Source: Bacteroidota bacterium
GTDB lineage: Bacteria; Bacteroidota; Bacteroidia; Chitinophagales; Chitinophagaceae
NCBI GenBank assembly: GCA_963169635.1
Contig: CAUJDL010000041.1
Location: forward strand, 1-64,000
Length of the DNA stretch: 64,000 bases
Direction of reading: 5' to 3'
In this document: piece after piece, positions 29,901 through 39,875 of the stretch
How positions within the stretch are numbered: position 1 is the stretch's first letter
Layout of the letters: every line of letters begins with the position of its first letter
Program-made: the position numbers and the translations under genes
Notes under the pieces: model-generated
The model's input: only the letters and a program-made list of their open reading frames with translations
Databases searched by the model: none
What the model was told of the DNA's origin: nothing

Positions 29901-29941
29901 ATTACAAAGATGCAATTAATACAGCATACTATTCTTAGGTG

Positions 29942-29949
29942 TACATTTG
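29942..29949 (+). promoter_or_regulatory. -7 box TACATTTG upstream of the heme A synthase gene
   Basis: TAnnTTTG match 28 nt before the ATG; includes the listed TTG start at 29947. Confidence 0.45.
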
Positions 29950-29976
29950 CACAAAATATTTTTTAAACCAATAGAT

Positions 29977-31017
29977 ATGATAACAGCAGAAAGAAAAAAT
30001 AAAATTGTAGCCAATTGGATTTTTTTAGGTGTAGCCATGTTAATAATTCAGGTTTTATTAGGTGGTATTACAAGATTAACAGGAAGTGGTTTAAGCATTA
30101 CAGAATGGAAACCAATTATGGGTGCAATGCCACCATTAAATGAAACACAATGGTTACAAGCATTTGAGCAGTATAAGCAAATTGCACAGTATAAATATTT
30201 AAACAATCATTTTACTCTTGGCGATTTTAAACTTATCTTTTTTTGGGAGTGGTTTCATAGATTATGGGCAAGGCTAATTGGACTTGCATTTCTTTTTCCA
30301 TTTATTTATTTTATTTGGAAAGGATATTTTAAAAAATGGATGATAACCCCTCTGATTATTTTATTTTTATTAGGTGCATTGCAAGGTGCAATTGGTTGGA
30401 TAATGGTACAAAGTGGTTTAAACGATACTGATACTTATGTAAGCCACATCAGACTTTCTGTACATTTTGTGAGTGCTATGATACTTACAGGCTATGCTTT
30501 AATTGTTGGATTAAAATTAATCATTCCTAAAAATGATTTTATAAAAAATAGTTCTTTAAAAATTAGTATGATAGGTATCACTATTTTATTAGTTGTACAA
30601 CTTTTTTATGGAGCATTTATGGCTGGCTTAAAAGCTGCTGCATCAGCACCAACATGGCCTACCATTAATGGTTCATTTTTTCCTTATAAATATGGTAGTA
30701 TTTTGTACGATAGAATTACCATTCATTTTATACACAGAACATTAGCTTATATTCTTGTTATTGCTGTAATATTTTGGTGGCTGAAAGCAAAAAAAATTAA
30801 TAGCTCTTCTTTCTTTAATAAAATAAAAAACATACCACTTATTTTAGTGTTAATACAAACCAGCTTAGGAATATTAAGTGTATTAACTAGCCCAAAAATT
30901 GTTTTAGGCAGCTTTGGTATTTTTGAATGGTTTGCTGTACTACATCAGTTTATAGGTATGTTGCTTTTCTTATCTATGATTGCGGTGGTTTATGTTTTAT
31001 CGAGGAGTGAGAAGTAG
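29977..31017 (+). CDS. COX15/CtaA family heme A synthase
   Basis: 'VLLGGITRLTGSGLSITEWKPIMGAMPP', 'FWEWFHRLWARLIG', 'HFIHRTLAYILV'. Confidence 0.93.
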   Translation: MITAERKNKIVANWIFLGVAMLIIQVLLGGITRLTGSGLSITEWKPIMGAMPPLNETQWLQAFEQYKQIAQYKYLNNHFTLGDFKLIFFWEWFHRLWARLIGLAFLFPFIYFIWKGYFKKWMITPLIILFLLGALQGAIGWIMVQSGLNDTDTYVSHIRLSVHFVSAMILTGYALIVGLKLIIPKNDFIKNSSLKISMIGITILLVVQLFYGAFMAGLKAAASAPTWPTINGSFFPYKYGSILYDRITIHFIHRTLAYILVIAVIFWWLKAKKINSSSFFNKIKNIPLILVLIQTSLGILSVLTSPKIVLGSFGIFEWFAVLHQFIGMLLFLSMIAVVYVLSRSEK

Positions 31018-31040
31018 AAAAATTCTTGTGAAAGGTTTTA

Positions 31041-31072
31041 TTGGTATAAAAATTTTATTTTTAGTAAGTTTG
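31041..31072 (+). promoter_or_regulatory. Putative -33/-7 promoter of the R-M operon (TTG-N21-TAAGTTTG)
   Basis: TTG 31041-31043, TAAGTTTG 31065-31072, ATG at 31105. Confidence 0.45.
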
Positions 31073-31104
31073 AAATATCTAAAATTATAATTTAAGAATA
31101 AACT

Positions 31105-32010
31105 ATGGTGGCAAAACCATTTTTAAAGTGGGCTGGAGGAAAAACTCAATTAATAAAAGAGATTGAAAAAATATTGCCTAGTAATATTATTAAGAAAAAC
31201 TTTACTTATATAGAGCCTTTTGTTGGTAGTGGTGCTGTTATGTTTTGGATGCTTAATAATTTTCCAAACATAAAAAAAGTAGTAATTAATGATATAAATG
31301 TTGATTTAATAAATACTTATAACATTATTGCCTTAAAACCTAAAGAAATAATATCTCTGCTTAAACAGTTAGAAAATGAGTTCTATTCTTTATTAAATAA
31401 TAATGATGCTAAAAAAAATTATTATTATGAAAAAAGAAACTTATATAATTTAAGAACAGAAAATAAAAGTACACAGGCTGCATTATTTATTTTTTTAAAT
31501 CGTACATGCTTTAATGGGTTGCATCGAGTAAATAAGAAAAATGAATTTAATGTTCCGATGGGTGATTATAAAAAGCCAATTATTTGTGATAGTGAAAATA
31601 TTATGGCTGTAAATAAAGTTCTTCAAAAAGTAGAAATTTTATGTGGCGACTTTGAACAAACATTAGAATACGCTGAGGAAAATACCTTGTTTTATTTTGA
31701 TCCTCCATACAAACCCCTAAGTTTAACATCTAGCTTTAACTCATACTCAAATAATGAGTTTAGTGATACTGAACAAATAAGACTTAATAAATTTTGTAAC
31801 AAATTAGATTGTTTAAATTATGATTGGATTTTGAGCAATTCTGATGTTAAAGGAAAAGATGTTAATGATAATTTCTTTGATGACTTATATGCTGATTTCA
31901 ATATTCAAAGGGTTGATGCAAGAAGAAACATTAATGCAAATCCAGAGAAAAGAGGTTTTTTAAAAGAGTTATTAATAAACAACTACCCCATTAACTTTAA
32001 TACAATATAA
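31105..32010 (+). CDS. DNA adenine methylase, DpnM/Dam (D12) class
   Basis: 'FLKWAGGKTQLI', 'YIEPFVGSGAV', 'FDPPYKPLSLTSSFNSY', 'NANPEKRGFLKELLI'. Confidence 0.94.
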   Translation: MVAKPFLKWAGGKTQLIKEIEKILPSNIIKKNFTYIEPFVGSGAVMFWMLNNFPNIKKVVINDINVDLINTYNIIALKPKEIISLLKQLENEFYSLLNNNDAKKNYYYEKRNLYNLRTENKSTQAALFIFLNRTCFNGLHRVNKKNEFNVPMGDYKKPIICDSENIMAVNKVLQKVEILCGDFEQTLEYAEENTLFYFDPPYKPLSLTSSFNSYSNNEFSDTEQIRLNKFCNKLDCLNYDWILSNSDVKGKDVNDNFFDDLYADFNIQRVDARRNINANPEKRGFLKELLINNYPINFNTI

Positions 32011-32017
32011 AAAAAGT

Positions 32018-32785
32018 ATGGCAAATAATGAATCTTGGGCTAAGATATTTAGTGATTATAATATATTAGATCACAATTTTGATGAATCTCCTTTTGAATT
32101 ATCGGCACAAAGTATAAAAATATCATGTCAAAACTTTACAGAAGTAAATCAAAGAGAAGTACGAGTTCTTTGTAAACAAGATACAAGAGAAGAAAGGCCA
32201 CAGGTTTTTATAGATAATGATTTGTTTCTTTTACCTATAAAAAATGGGATTTATAAAATAGTAAAAGGTGATGGTTATGTAGATATTCCTACAATTTCAA
32301 CTGATATTAAAGAGTATAATTCTAAACTTGATTTTAAACTTGATACATCAGAAATTGGTAATTCTGAAATGCAACATCTTGATTTTGCTTATGCATCTAG
32401 TTTAATAAGAACATTTATGAATGATGAAAGCTTAGTCTTAACTATAAGAGGACGTAAATACACACCACCTTTTAGCTTTAATGTTGGTAATCAAAAAATA
32501 GAAACCCAAAGTGTGCAAACTGAAGTTGATGCAGGATATGAGGGAAGAGATAAAATTGTATTAATTGAAGCAAAAAACTCCTCAACAAATAATACAATTA
32601 TTCGACAATTATTTTATCCCTACAAACAATGGAAATATCATACCCAAAAAGATGTATTTCTACTTTTCTTTGAAAAAAGAGGTGATGTTTTCAATATTTG
32701 GCAAAATGGTTTTACTGACGAATATAATTATAACAGTATTAAATTAATTAAAGCAGATAGATACAAAATAATTGGACAAAACTAA
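32018..32785 (+). CDS. Putative type II restriction endonuclease, PD-(D/E)xK-like
   Basis: Located between two cognate-type methylases; 'QTEVDAGYEGRDKIVLIEAKNSS' resembles D...ExK catalytic core; TAATG overlap with the next gene. Confidence 0.75.
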   Translation: MANNESWAKIFSDYNILDHNFDESPFELSAQSIKISCQNFTEVNQREVRVLCKQDTREERPQVFIDNDLFLLPIKNGIYKIVKGDGYVDIPTISTDIKEYNSKLDFKLDTSEIGNSEMQHLDFAYASSLIRTFMNDESLVLTIRGRKYTPPFSFNVGNQKIETQSVQTEVDAGYEGRDKIVLIEAKNSSTNNTIIRQLFYPYKQWKYHTQKDVFLLFFEKRGDVFNIWQNGFTDEYNYNSIKLIKADRYKIIGQN

Positions 32786-33669
32786 TGTCAATAAAAGCTT
32801 TCTTCAAATCAAATGACAAAAACTTCTATCTTCTTAAAGGAGATACAATGGAGATTTTACCTCAATTTGAACATAAGTTTGATATGGTTTTTGCAGATCC
32901 TCCATATTTTCTTTCTAATAATGGCTTATCAATTCAAAGTGGAAAAATTGTAAGTGTAAATAAAGGAGATTGGGATACATCTGAGGGATTTGAATTTATA
33001 AATAATTTTAATAGAAATTGGCTTGGGTTGGTAAAAAATAAAATGAAAGATGATGCTACAATTTGGATAAGTGGAACTATGCACAATATTTTTTCTATTG
33101 GTCAAATATTAATTGAATTAGGTTTTAAAATTTTAAATATAATTACTTGGGAAAAAACAAATCCACCTCCTAATTTTTCTTGCAGATATTTTACTCACTC
33201 AACAGAACAAATTATTTGGGCAAGAAAAAATGATCATACTCCTCATTATTTCAATTACGAATTAATGAAACAACTTAATGGCAATAAGCAATTGAAAGAT
33301 GTTTGGAAATTACCAGCAATTGCTCCTTGGGAAAAAAGTTGTGGAAAACATCCAACACAAAAGCCTCTTGCAGTTTTAACAAGAATAATTTTAGCTTCTA
33401 CAAAACCCAATGCTTGGATTTTAGATCCTTTTACTGGTAGCTCAACAACTGGCATTGCAGCCAATTTGTCTAATAGACGATTTTTGGGTATTGATAAAGA
33501 AGAAGCATTTTTAAACATTAGCAAAAACAGAAAACTAGAAATAGAAAATCCAAAAACTACAGCAACTTATAAACAAAAAATTAGTGGTTTTAACAATAAG
33601 AATGAACTTGAATTATTTTTAGTAGGTGAACCATCTACTAACTATACTACAGGTTTAAATATTTTATAA
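32785..33669 (+). CDS. DpnA-like DNA methyltransferase (N6-adenine, beta class)
   Basis: 'FADPPYFLSNNGLSIQSGKIVSVNKGDWD', 'CRYFTHSTEQIIWARKNDHTPHYFNYELMKQLN', 'KHPTQKPLAVLTRIILASTKPNAWILDPFTGSSTTG'. Confidence 0.93.
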   Translation: MSIKAFFKSNDKNFYLLKGDTMEILPQFEHKFDMVFADPPYFLSNNGLSIQSGKIVSVNKGDWDTSEGFEFINNFNRNWLGLVKNKMKDDATIWISGTMHNIFSIGQILIELGFKILNIITWEKTNPPPNFSCRYFTHSTEQIIWARKNDHTPHYFNYELMKQLNGNKQLKDVWKLPAIAPWEKSCGKHPTQKPLAVLTRIILASTKPNAWILDPFTGSSTTGIAANLSNRRFLGIDKEEAFLNISKNRKLEIENPKTTATYKQKISGFNNKNELELFLVGEPSTNYTTGLNIL

Positions 33670-33781
33670 CAGCATTTTCTTTTCTACAAAATTTATAAAA
33701 TATCAATTCCCCAATTTTTTACTTAATACTAAGCAGCAACTATTTTATTCATTTTGTCTTATCTTTCAGCAAATACCTGAA

Positions 33782-36019
33782 ATGAAAAAATATATTATTG
33801 GCTTTTGGTTTAGTATGCCAGTACAATTATTTATTTTACATTTCCGTAAATACCAGATTTTTCTTGTGTTATGGTATATTTTATTTGCTACTGTTGGCGG
33901 TGGTTTTTTAAGCAACTTTGGTGCATATTCTTTATTCTTAGCTCCTGAATATTATAATGATGTAAGTTTTATTAGTACTGCTATTGTTGGTTTTTCTGTT
34001 GGTGTATTTATTATGAGTTGGAATATCACCACATTTATTCTTTTTAGAAAACATATTCAGTTTTTAGCTACAACTGCTCAGCCTTTTTTAAAGTATTGTA
34101 TTAATAATGGTATTATTCCTTTTTTATTTTTATTATTTTATTTTTTTACTGCTATAAATTATAATTATCAAAGAGAGTTAAAACATGTATTAGAAATTAT
34201 TGTTTTATGCGGTGGTTTTCTTTTTGGTTTTCTTGTTGCTGTTACCATTGCTTTTGTATATTTTTTTAATGCCGATAAAAGAATTTTTAAAAATGTAGGT
34301 AGTACTATTGTTGCAGCTAATAAAAGATATACACTTACCTCTAACAGAAAAATTCTTCCTGATGATAAAAAAGAATTAAGAATAGATTGGTTTTTTAGTG
34401 CTCGTATGCATTTAAGAAAACCAAGAGATGTAAGACATTATTCTCAGCCTTTTTTAGACAGAATTTTTAAGCAACATCATATTGCCTCTATACTTGCATT
34501 TTTTATTGCTTTTGTAGTACTTATTGGTTTAGGGTTTTCGTCTGATTTAAAATTATTTCAAATACCTGCTGCTGCAAGTGTTACTATATTTTTTGCATTG
34601 TTAGTTGCAGTTGGTGGTGCTTTTTCTTTATTCTTAAAAACATGGAGTATTCCTGTACTTTTATTAACTTATTTATTGCTTAATTTTTTATATCAGCATA
34701 ATATTATTGATGCTCGTAATAAAGCTTATGGTATAAATTATGAAAATAAAAACGATAGACCCGAATACTCTAAAGAATCTATTTATGCTTTAGCAAATAA
34801 AGAAAATATTGCTAAAGATAAAGCTGCATTTATTAAAAGATTAAATGCTTGGAAAGCTAATCAAACTGAAGAAAAACCTGTTTTATATTTAATAAATACA
34901 AGTGGTGGAGGTATTCGTAGTGCAAACTTTACTTTTAGTATTTTACAAAGATTAGATGCTACTATTTTTAATAATCAATTAATGAAAAAAGCATTTTTTA
35001 TTAATGGTGCATCTGGTGGTTTGCTTGGTGCTGCATATTATAGAGAGTTATATTTAAGAAAACTATCAGATAATAAAATTAATTTACAAAGTCAGCAGTA
35101 TATAAATGATATTTCTAAAGATTTATTAAACCCAATTTTTTCTTCCTTTGTTAGTAGAGATATTATTAGTCCTGTTCAAAGATTTACTAAATCGGGGTTT
35201 CGTTATATTAAAGACAGAGGCTATGCTTTTGAAAGAAAATTAAATGATAATACACATGGCTACTTAAATAAAAATGTAGCTGATTATACAAGTGCAGAAG
35301 AACAAGCTATTATTCCTACTTTATTTTTTAATAGTACTATTAGTAGCGATGGTAGAAAAATGATTATTTGTACACAGCCTGTACGTTTTTTTATGGGCAA
35401 ATTAAAAGATAGCAATACATTATCTTCTCCTGTGCCTGATATAATAGACTTTAATAGTTTTTTTGCTAAACAAAATAGTATGCAAATTGGTGTACTTAGT
35501 GCCTTGCGTATGAATGCTACTTTTCCTTATGTATTACCCAATGTTTGGTTGCCTACAAATCCTGTTATAGATGTTATGGATGCTGGACTAAGAGATAATT
35601 ATGGACAAGAAAACACTTTAAGATTTATAGAAACTTTTAAAGATTGGCTAAAAGAAAATACTGCTAAAGTGGTAATAATACAAATAAGAGATAGAAATAT
35701 TAAAGATTGGGATGTAATAGATAAAGATAAAAGCCTCATAAGCCTTTTTACAAAACCAGCATTTTTATTACAATATAATTGGTACAGATTACAAGATTAT
35801 TATCAAGATGCACAATTAGATTATATGAATGAAAGCTATGGAAATAATATTGATGTTATACGTTTTCAATATGTACCTTCTGATAAAAATAAAGCAGCAA
35901 GTTTAAGTTTTCATTTAACTGCTGCAGAAAAAAAAGAAATTGCCTCTGCACTTAATAATGAAGTAAATATTGAAGAGTTTAATAAATTAATTTCTATATA
36001 TCATCAACAACTTCATTAA
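33782..36019 (+). CDS. Patatin-like phospholipase with N-terminal multi-TM domain
   Basis: 'TSGGGIRSANFTFSILQRL' oxyanion motif, 'NGASGGLLG' (GxSxG), 'DAGLRDNYG'; N-terminal TM segments. Confidence 0.82.
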   Translation: MKKYIIGFWFSMPVQLFILHFRKYQIFLVLWYILFATVGGGFLSNFGAYSLFLAPEYYNDVSFISTAIVGFSVGVFIMSWNITTFILFRKHIQFLATTAQPFLKYCINNGIIPFLFLLFYFFTAINYNYQRELKHVLEIIVLCGGFLFGFLVAVTIAFVYFFNADKRIFKNVGSTIVAANKRYTLTSNRKILPDDKKELRIDWFFSARMHLRKPRDVRHYSQPFLDRIFKQHHIASILAFFIAFVVLIGLGFSSDLKLFQIPAAASVTIFFALLVAVGGAFSLFLKTWSIPVLLLTYLLLNFLYQHNIIDARNKAYGINYENKNDRPEYSKESIYALANKENIAKDKAAFIKRLNAWKANQTEEKPVLYLINTSGGGIRSANFTFSILQRLDATIFNNQLMKKAFFINGASGGLLGAAYYRELYLRKLSDNKINLQSQQYINDISKDLLNPIFSSFVSRDIISPVQRFTKSGFRYIKDRGYAFERKLNDNTHGYLNKNVADYTSAEEQAIIPTLFFNSTISSDGRKMIICTQPVRFFMGKLKDSNTLSSPVPDIIDFNSFFAKQNSMQIGVLSALRMNATFPYVLPNVWLPTNPVIDVMDAGLRDNYGQENTLRFIETFKDWLKENTAKVVIIQIRDRNIKDWDVIDKDKSLISLFTKPAFLLQYNWYRLQDYYQDAQLDYMNESYGNNIDVIRFQYVPSDKNKAASLSFHLTAAEKKEIASALNNEVNIEEFNKLISIYHQQLH

Positions 36020-36028
36020 AAATAAAAA

Positions 36029-36054
36029 AGCCACTTCTTAAAAAAGAAATGGCT
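36029..36054. terminator. Bidirectional terminator hairpin AGCCACTTCTT/AAGAAATGGCT
   Basis: 11-bp arms (one mismatch) between convergent genes. Confidence 0.7.
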
Positions 36055-36076
36055 AAATAAATTGTTGAAGATTTTA

Positions 36077-36997
36077 TTATACTAAGTTTATATCAAAATG
36101 TACAAGTTGTACAAATTCATTTAATCTTTCAGCAATATCTTCTTTTGTTAATTCTCTTAATCTTTCTGTTCCAAATTTTTCTACACAATAACTAGCCATT
36201 GCACTACCAACAATAATAGCTGTTTTCATGTTTTCGAAACTAATATCTTTTGTTTTTGCTAAATGTCCTATAAATCCTCCAGCAAAAGTATCTCCTGCAC
36301 CTGTTGGGTCAAATACTTCATCTAAAGGTAATGCTGGTGCAAAAAATACTTTATTGTTATGAAACAATAAGGCTCCATGTTCTCCTTTTTTTATAACTAA
36401 ATATTTAGGTCCCATGGTTAATATTTTTTTAGCAGAACGCATTAAAGAATAATCGCCACTTAATTGTCTTGCTTCGCTATCATTAATTACTAAAACATCT
36501 ACTTTAGTTAATAGTTTTTTTAAATCGTCCATAGCAACATCCATCCAAAAGTTCATAGTATCTAATACAACTAATTTTGGTCTGTTTTTTAATTGCTCTA
36601 TTACACTTAATTGTACAGCAGGTGCAAGATTGCCTAACATTAAAAACTCACAATCCTGAAAACTTTCTGGTACTTCTGGTTTAAAATCTCCTAAAACATT
36701 AAGCTCTGTAACCAAAGTATCTCTAGAGTTCATATCTAAATGATAACGACCACTCCAGAAAAAAGTTTTTTCATTTTTCTTTATTTGTACTCCTTCTAAA
36801 TTTACATTTCTTGCTGTTAAGCTATCAAGCTCTTCTTGAGGAAAATCTCCACCAACAACACTAATTTGCTTTACTGGTGTAAAATTACTTGCACACCAAG
36901 CAATATATGTTCCTGCACCACCAACTATTTTATCACTTTTTCCAAAAGGTGTTTCTATGGCATCAAAAGCCATTGAACCTACAACTACTAACGACAT
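36077..36997 (-). CDS. PfkB family sugar/nucleoside kinase
   Basis: 'VGGAGTYIAWCAS', 'DEVFDPTGAGDTFAGGFIGHLA'. Confidence 0.92.
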   Translation of the reverse strand: MSLVVVGSMAFDAIETPFGKSDKIVGGAGTYIAWCASNFTPVKQISVVGGDFPQEELDSLTARNVNLEGVQIKKNEKTFFWSGRYHLDMNSRDTLVTELNVLGDFKPEVPESFQDCEFLMLGNLAPAVQLSVIEQLKNRPKLVVLDTMNFWMDVAMDDLKKLLTKVDVLVINDSEARQLSGDYSLMRSAKKILTMGPKYLVIKKGEHGALLFHNNKVFFAPALPLDEVFDPTGAGDTFAGGFIGHLAKTKDISFENMKTAIIVGSAMASYCVEKFGTERLRELTKEDIAERLNEFVQLVHFDINLV

Positions 36998-37061
36998 ATT
37001 TTTTATTTTTTATGGCTGCGAAACTAATGGTTTGCTGCTATTTATGAAAAGATTTATAAAA

Positions 37062-37865
37062 CTATTGAAATACTTCATTTAAAATTTTGGCTAATCTTAT
37101 TCCGCCTTTTAATAATTGTGTATTTAAATCATTTTCAAAAATATAATTGTAACGATATTTTAATTTAGCTCCATCGGGTGTTTGAGCATAAATTTTATCT
37201 GCAATTATATATGATTCGTAAAACCATTTTTCTAAAGATGTATTTTGCCAAGATTCTCTTTGCTCTCTTGTTGTTCTGTTTAATATTGTAGCATATTCTG
37301 TATAGCTATATTGTTGAAAATCTACTAATTTTTCGTCCCAAACTGCATGTATGTTAGTTGGTTCATCAAACCAGGTAACTTTTATTCTGTTTCCTCCTAA
37401 ATCTTCTTCATGTCCTATATGTAATGGTTGATGCAAATCGCCTACCATGTGTATTAAAAATACAAGTGCTGTTTTTCTTTGTTCAATTGATAAGCTACGA
37501 TCGGCTATTTGATTTTTTAACACTAATATTTGATTATATAAATTATTACCAGCTTGACTTTTTAATTTTACAATAAATTCTTCTTCTTGTAAGCCACCAG
37601 GCATATTTACATAATGCCAAGTAGAAGTATGTTTCCAAGTTTTTGTAGTATCAGATTTTATAAAATCTGGCCAATTAGCCCACTCTGCTAATGTTTCATT
37701 GCCTAATAATTTTTTTATTTCTTTTTTGGCTTTTCTTGATAAATGATTTTGTGCAATTTCTGCTACAACTCTGTGTCCTGTAACACCCCAACTAAAACCT
37801 TCAATTGGTATAATTATTATTAATGAAAATACGATTGCTTTTAATAGTGTTATTCTTTTATTCAT
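37062..37865 (-). CDS. S1/P1 nuclease, exported
   Basis: Signal peptide followed by 'WGVTGHRVVAEIAQNHL'; 'HMVGDLHQPLHIGHEEDLGGNRI'; 'NIHAVWDEKLV'. Confidence 0.92.
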   Translation of the reverse strand: MNKRITLLKAIVFSLIIIIPIEGFSWGVTGHRVVAEIAQNHLSRKAKKEIKKLLGNETLAEWANWPDFIKSDTTKTWKHTSTWHYVNMPGGLQEEEFIVKLKSQAGNNLYNQILVLKNQIADRSLSIEQRKTALVFLIHMVGDLHQPLHIGHEEDLGGNRIKVTWFDEPTNIHAVWDEKLVDFQQYSYTEYATILNRTTREQRESWQNTSLEKWFYESYIIADKIYAQTPDGAKLKYRYNYIFENDLNTQLLKGGIRLAKILNEVFQ

Positions 37866-37903
37866 GTGTTTATTTTTATTATTGATTGTAAATATTTTTT
37901 TAT

Positions 37904-39772
37904 TTATCTGCCCATATATACCATTAAAATTTGTACATCACTTGGGTTTACACCACTTATTCTACTTGCCTGACCTAATGTTCTTGGTTTTATTTTTTTA
38001 AATTTTTGTAATGCTTCGTTTGAGAGTGCTGCTACTTTATCGTAATTAAATGTATTAGGAATAATTAATTCTTCCATTTGGCTCATTTTATCTACCAACT
38101 CTTGTTCTTTTTCAATATATCTTTCGTATTTAATTTGTGTTTCTGCCTGTTCTAAAACTTCAATTTTTTCATCTCCTATTTCATTGGTTAAAGCAGTTGA
38201 ATAATTTATTAACTGTTTTAAACTAACACCTGGCCTTAATAAAATTTTTGCAGCTTTTTGTTTTTCTGTTGTTGGTGCAGATTGTATTGTTTCAAAAAAA
38301 GGATTAATAGCTGATGGCTCTAAATAAATAGTATTTAAAAGGGTTTTAATTTTTTCTATCTGTTGTAATTTGTTTTGTACTTTATCCATTCTTTCTTGAG
38401 AAGCTAAGCCTAATTGATGGCTTAATGGCGTAAGTCTTAAATCTGCATTATCTTGTCTTAAAAGTGTTCTAAACTCTGCTCTGCTTGTAAACATTCTATA
38501 AGGCTCTTCTGTTCCTTTGCTAATTAAATCATCTATTAATACACCAATATAAGCTTCATTTCTTTTTAAGATAAAAGGAGTTAAATTTTTGGCTTTTTGA
38601 TGTGCATTTATACCTGCAATAATACCTTGACAAGCAGCTTCTTCATAGCCTGTTGTACCATTTATCTGCCCTGCAAAGAATAAGTTATATATTATTTTTG
38701 TTTCTAATGTGTGGTAAAGTTGTGTTGGTGGAAAATAATCGTACTCTATTGCATAGCCTGGTCTAAAAATTCTTGCATTTTCAAAACCTGGTACAGTTCT
38801 TAATGCTTTTACTTGTACATCTTCTGGTAATGAAGTAGAAAAACCATTTACATAAATTTCTACTGTATTCCACCCTTCTGGTTCTACAAAAAGCTGATGT
38901 CTGTCTTTATCTGCAAAACGATTTATTTTATCTTCAATACTTGGGCAATATCTTGGTCCAACACCTTCAATTCTTCCTTGATACATAGGGCTTCTATCAA
39001 AGCCTGTTTTTAAAATTTCGTGTACAGCAGTATTGGTATAAGTAATATGACAACTTCTTTGTTGTGCTGGTTTTATTTTTTCTATATCTAAAAATGAAAA
39101 GCCTGTAATTTCTTCATCGCCTTGCTGGGTTTCCATTTTACTATAATCTAAGCTTCTACCATCAACCCTTGGTGGTGTACCTGTTTTTAATCTACTGCTT
39201 TCAAAACCAAAGGTTACTAATTGTTCTGTTATTCCTGTTGCTGCTTTTTCAGCAATTCTTCCACCACCTAATTGTTTTTCTCCTATATGAATAATTCCAT
39301 TTAAAAATGTGCCACTTGTAATAACTACAGCATCTGCAAATATTTGATGGCCTAAACCTGTAATTACTCCACAGGCAGTATTGTTTTTAATAATCAGTTC
39401 TTTAACATTATCTTGATAAAAGTCCACATTATTGGTTTGCTCAAGCATTTCTCTCCAAGTAGCAGAAAACAACATTCTATCATTTTGGGTTCTTGGACTC
39501 CACATTGCTGGACCTTTACTTCTGTTTAAAATGCGAAACTGAATCATGCTTTTATCTGTAACAATACCACTGTAACCACCCAAAGCATCAATTTCTCTAA
39601 TAATTTGTCCCTTACCAATACCTCCCATTGCAGGATTACAACTCATTTGTGCAATCGTTTGCATGTTCATGGTAATTAATAAAACTTTGCTACCCATATT
39701 TGCTGCAGCAGCTGCAGCTTCGCAACCTGCATGACCTGCACCTACTACAATTACATCATATTTTTGAAACAT
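37904..39772 (-). CDS. mnmG: tRNA uridine-5-carboxymethylaminomethyl modification enzyme MnmG
   Basis: 'YDVIVVGAGHAGCEAAAAAANMGSKVLLITMN', 'SCNPAMGGIGKGQIIREIDALGG', 'GTEEPYRMFTSRAEFRTLLRQDNADLRL'. Confidence 0.97.
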   Translation of the reverse strand: MFQKYDVIVVGAGHAGCEAAAAAANMGSKVLLITMNMQTIAQMSCNPAMGGIGKGQIIREIDALGGYSGIVTDKSMIQFRILNRSKGPAMWSPRTQNDRMLFSATWREMLEQTNNVDFYQDNVKELIIKNNTACGVITGLGHQIFADAVVITSGTFLNGIIHIGEKQLGGGRIAEKAATGITEQLVTFGFESSRLKTGTPPRVDGRSLDYSKMETQQGDEEITGFSFLDIEKIKPAQQRSCHITYTNTAVHEILKTGFDRSPMYQGRIEGVGPRYCPSIEDKINRFADKDRHQLFVEPEGWNTVEIYVNGFSTSLPEDVQVKALRTVPGFENARIFRPGYAIEYDYFPPTQLYHTLETKIIYNLFFAGQINGTTGYEEAACQGIIAGINAHQKAKNLTPFILKRNEAYIGVLIDDLISKGTEEPYRMFTSRAEFRTLLRQDNADLRLTPLSHQLGLASQERMDKVQNKLQQIEKIKTLLNTIYLEPSAINPFFETIQSAPTTEKQKAAKILLRPGVSLKQLINYSTALTNEIGDEKIEVLEQAETQIKYERYIEKEQELVDKMSQMEELIIPNTFNYDKVAALSNEALQKFKKIKPRTLGQASRISGVNPSDVQILMVYMGR

Positions 39773-39818
39773 CTGGCAAAGATATATTTAGGAGAATGAT
39801 TTTTTAGATACTAGTTTT

Positions 39819-39874
39819 TTTGTGACACGTGAAACATCTTTAAGCCTTCTTGCCCTTTGTGACACGTGGAACAT
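39819..39874. promoter_or_regulatory. Two parS-like sites (TGTGACACGTGAAACA, TGTGACACGTGGAACA)
   Basis: TTTGTGACACGTG[A/G]AACAT at 39819-39837 and 39856-39874; first core differs from TGTTTCACGTGAAACA at 2 of 16 positions. Confidence 0.5.
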
Positions 39875-39875
39875 T

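Noticed and set aside
31105-32010. Orphan Dam methylase controlling mismatch repair
   Set aside because: The gene is in an operon with a nuclease and second methylase, so R-M is the simpler explanation; no MutH seen.
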